A stretch of 64,000 bases of DNA, from assembly GCA_903928495.1 (NCBI GenBank), contig CAIYQZ010000038.1, forward strand, positions 31,472 through 95,471, written 5' to 3'. Of the stretch, positions 63,864-64,000 are shown in pieces (the stretch's first letter is position 1; every line of letters begins with the position of its first letter). The notes beneath the pieces are model-generated. The model worked only from the letters and a program-made list of their open reading frames with translations. It had not been told where the DNA came from and did not search any database. Source of the stretch: an uncultured bacterium (GTDB lineage: Bacteria; Pseudomonadota; Gammaproteobacteria; Burkholderiales; Burkholderiaceae_C). Position numbers and translations under genes: made by a program.

Positions 63864-64000
63864 GGATGGTGTTCAAAACCCCGGTCAAGCCCGAATGGTG
63901 TGAGCGAGGTGCGCCGGGAACAATGGCGTCATGACCCAACAAGAACTTGGCCTGAACCTGAGCACGCGGCGCACGCGCAAAGCGGTGTTCCTCGACGAGA
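63864..64000 (+). mobile_element. left end of an IS5-family insertion sequence
   Basis: CTAA (63860-63863), a known IS5-type target, is followed by GGATGGTG, close to the IS5 terminal GGAAGGTG. A transposase begins 67 bases later. The right end is outside the window. Confidence 0.6.
63931..64000 (+). CDS. IS5-family transposase, 3' part outside window
   Basis: Only the first 23 residues are visible: MTQQELGLNLSTRRTRKAVF then LDE. They match the conserved N terminus (LGLNLSTxRTRKxxFLDE) of IS5-group transposases. The rest, including the DDE catalytic residues, is beyond the window. Confidence 0.75.
   Translation, partial: MTQQELGLNLSTRRTRKAVFLDE

Larger units (their letters stand above)
57046..64000. 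mobile_element. second integrative element (prophage or satellite-like), partial
   Basis: From just after hpnE the gene content changes to integrase, AlpA, HTH, primase, AAA helicase, P63C protein and an IS. No second att copy is in the window, so the right end lies beyond it. The left limit is approximate: chromosomal sequence ends somewhere between the hpnE stop and the integrase. Confidence 0.7.

Overview
The window is high-GC betaproteobacterial chromosome. Gene order and protein types point to Burkholderiales, most likely Comamonadaceae: a clpP-clpX-lon array behind trigger factor, the small Trp-rich membrane protein family, class I fumarase, MaeB-type malic enzyme, and HpnCDE squalene synthesis. 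This is inferred from family knowledge and gene order; no database search was possible.

Layout. (1) 1-28.9 kb is ordinary core chromosome: the 3' part of a purine permease, c-di-GMP and histidine-kinase signalling genes, malic enzyme, an ABC ATPase plus MFS pair, a tautomerase, an aldolase, aroC, a CBS protein, ilvD, cytochrome c, acs, yqhA, class I fumarase, murI, three tRNAs (Leu-TAA, Cys, Gly) and the proteostasis set lon-clpX-clpP-tig. (2) 28,992-49,371 is a complete integrated element of about 20.4 kb in the 3' half of a tRNA-Leu(TAG) gene. It is bounded by a 55-bp direct repeat with one mismatch. It carries a tyrosine integrase, a P4-type SF3 helicase with iteron-like repeats beside it, a DUF285-repeat protein, a type I restriction-modification system (hsdM, hsdS, hsdR), an unknown 388-residue protein, a TraD-like protein, a MobQ-type relaxase with a probable oriT, an ArdC-like antirestriction metallopeptidase, an AraC-type regulator, and two tandem paralogous HTH proteins next to the right end. 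This is the layout of an integrative mobilizable element: it can probably excise, nick and replicate itself, but has no conjugation pore of its own. (3) 49.4-57.0 kb is core again: an RND efflux pair and hpnC-hpnD-hpnE. (4) From about 57.05 kb to the window end a second, different element begins: a DUF4102 integrase, AlpA and HTH regulators, an archaeo-eukaryotic-type primase with a PriCT-2 tail, a RepA/DnaB-like AAA ATPase, an iteron/inverted-repeat cluster, a P63C-domain protein, and the left end of an IS5-family insertion sequence.

The most promising less-described pieces are the two tandem HTH paralogs beside attR, the DUF285 protein next to the restriction system, the unknown gene behind hsdR, the relaxase-linked operon of unknown proteins ending in ArdC, the predicted MobQ oriT, and the primase-helicase-iteron module of the second element.
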